A DNA stretch of 21,671 nt from Clostridia bacterium (GTDB lineage Bacteria > Bacillota_A > Clostridia > Christensenellales > Aristaeellaceae). Where the stretch lies: NCBI GenBank assembly GCA_017509065.1, contig JAFWQM010000170.1, positions 1 through 21,671 of the forward strand, in the 5' to 3' direction. Below the pieces are notes generated by a model. It saw nothing but the letters and a program-made list of their open reading frames with translations. It was not told where the DNA came from and did not search any database. Shown here in pieces: positions 21,308 through 21,671 of the stretch (position 1 is its first letter; each line of letters opens with the position of its first letter). The translations under genes were made by a program, and so were the position numbers.

Positions 21308-21671
21308 CGTTACTGCTCAGCCTTTGGCTTCGCAGTAACGCGAAAGGGGGAATCCTTCCCCCTTTCGAGATTCCGCAGCCTCAATCGTCGCAACTCCGCT
21401 TACGCCCCGCGCTATTCCCTTCGGGAAGCGCGGGTTTCGGCTGATCTCACCGCCGAAAGGATTGCCGCCACTGGCGGCTTTCGGCGGTTCGTCCCCCTGC
21501 GGTTTTTCCTCTCGCCCCTACGGGACTCCCGGGCGGAAAAACCGCAAGGTAGGAAAATTTCATCTGGTCGTCTTCGCTCCCGCCTGAAATGTTCTGGACA
21601 GGGCCTTCCGGCCTTTCCAGGGCTACCGCCCGGCCTTCACTGAAAATCATCCACTGGATGATTTTCCGGGC
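21308..21671. repeat. Array of consecutive hairpins, right window end
   Basis: At least seven stems follow each other with few unpaired bases: 21308-21340 (9 bp plus inner AGCC/GGCT), 21341-21367 (12 bp, loop tcc), 21406-21434 (8 bp plus inner pairs; shared with 6843-6887), 21449-21488 (11 bp enclosing a CCGCC/GGCGG stem), 21498-21546 (12 bp), 21594-21620 (CTGGA/TCCAG over GGCC/GGCC) and 21642-21666 (11-12 bp). The last, with GGCCGGGCGG read on minus, matches the left end of the window. No gene is credible here. Confidence 0.7.

Noticed and set aside
21308..21671. CRISPR array or tandem repeat
   Set aside because: The units are inverted repeats of unlike sequence and length, with no constant direct repeat or regular spacers.

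Overview
The window reads as a piece of a GC-rich, endospore-forming member of the Bacillota, most likely a gut- or rumen-type Clostridia. Spore formation is supported by a sleB/ypeB germination pair and an alpha/beta-type small acid-soluble spore protein. Ribosome binding sites are strong AGGAGG-type, and several promoters fit the vegetative sigma factor consensus. A family- or genus-level assignment is not possible from the sequence alone. Both ends of the window lie in copies of the same hairpin repeat, in opposite orientation, so this may be a whole metagenomic contig that stopped at repeats.

Layout. 1-294: hairpin repeats. 295-2767 (minus): ypeB and sleB, separated by about 520 bases of densely folded non-coding repeat (1613-2098) bounded by an inverted CACTTTAAGT motif. 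2863-3488 (minus): a VapBC toxin-antitoxin pair with a palindromic operator and its own terminator. 3545-4018 (minus): a YbaK-type editing domain protein. 4116-5529 (minus): a VTC-domain protein coupled to a DUF4956 membrane protein. 5764-6751 (plus): the spore protein and a SAM methyltransferase. 6940-9833 (minus): an ECF sigma factor with a very large membrane-anchored partner built from four PepSY-like modules; a near-perfect ECF promoter (TGAAAC-N16-CGTC) sits in front of the sigma gene. 9991-13198 (minus): a sugar-type ABC importer (binding protein and two permeases, no ATPase), with an internal hairpin after the binding protein gene and a strong terminator at the end.

13728-19124 (plus): rarA; an ArsC/YusI-like thioredoxin-fold protein; a DUF1846 protein; an orphan antitoxin followed by a 23-codon toxin remnant; and a small PII-like protein overlapping a CPA2-type cation/proton antiporter, probably its regulator. 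19159-21124 (minus): an AI-2E family permease and a broken ECF-S-type membrane protein gene (one frameshift, one internal stop). 21308-21671: an array of consecutive hairpins.

The strongest candidate for something undescribed is the family of structured intergenic elements. Three hairpins (141-180, 1731-1770, 1962-2003) share a stem and a TTCCCAA-type loop, two of them are followed by the same two-hairpin tail with compensatory stem changes, and between the copies inside the sleB-ypeB gap lies a four-branched fold (1791-1960). Whether this is a mobile repeat, a functional RNA or both cannot be settled here. The second is the sigma factor/PepSY-array pair, whose self-control can be read directly from the promoter sequence.
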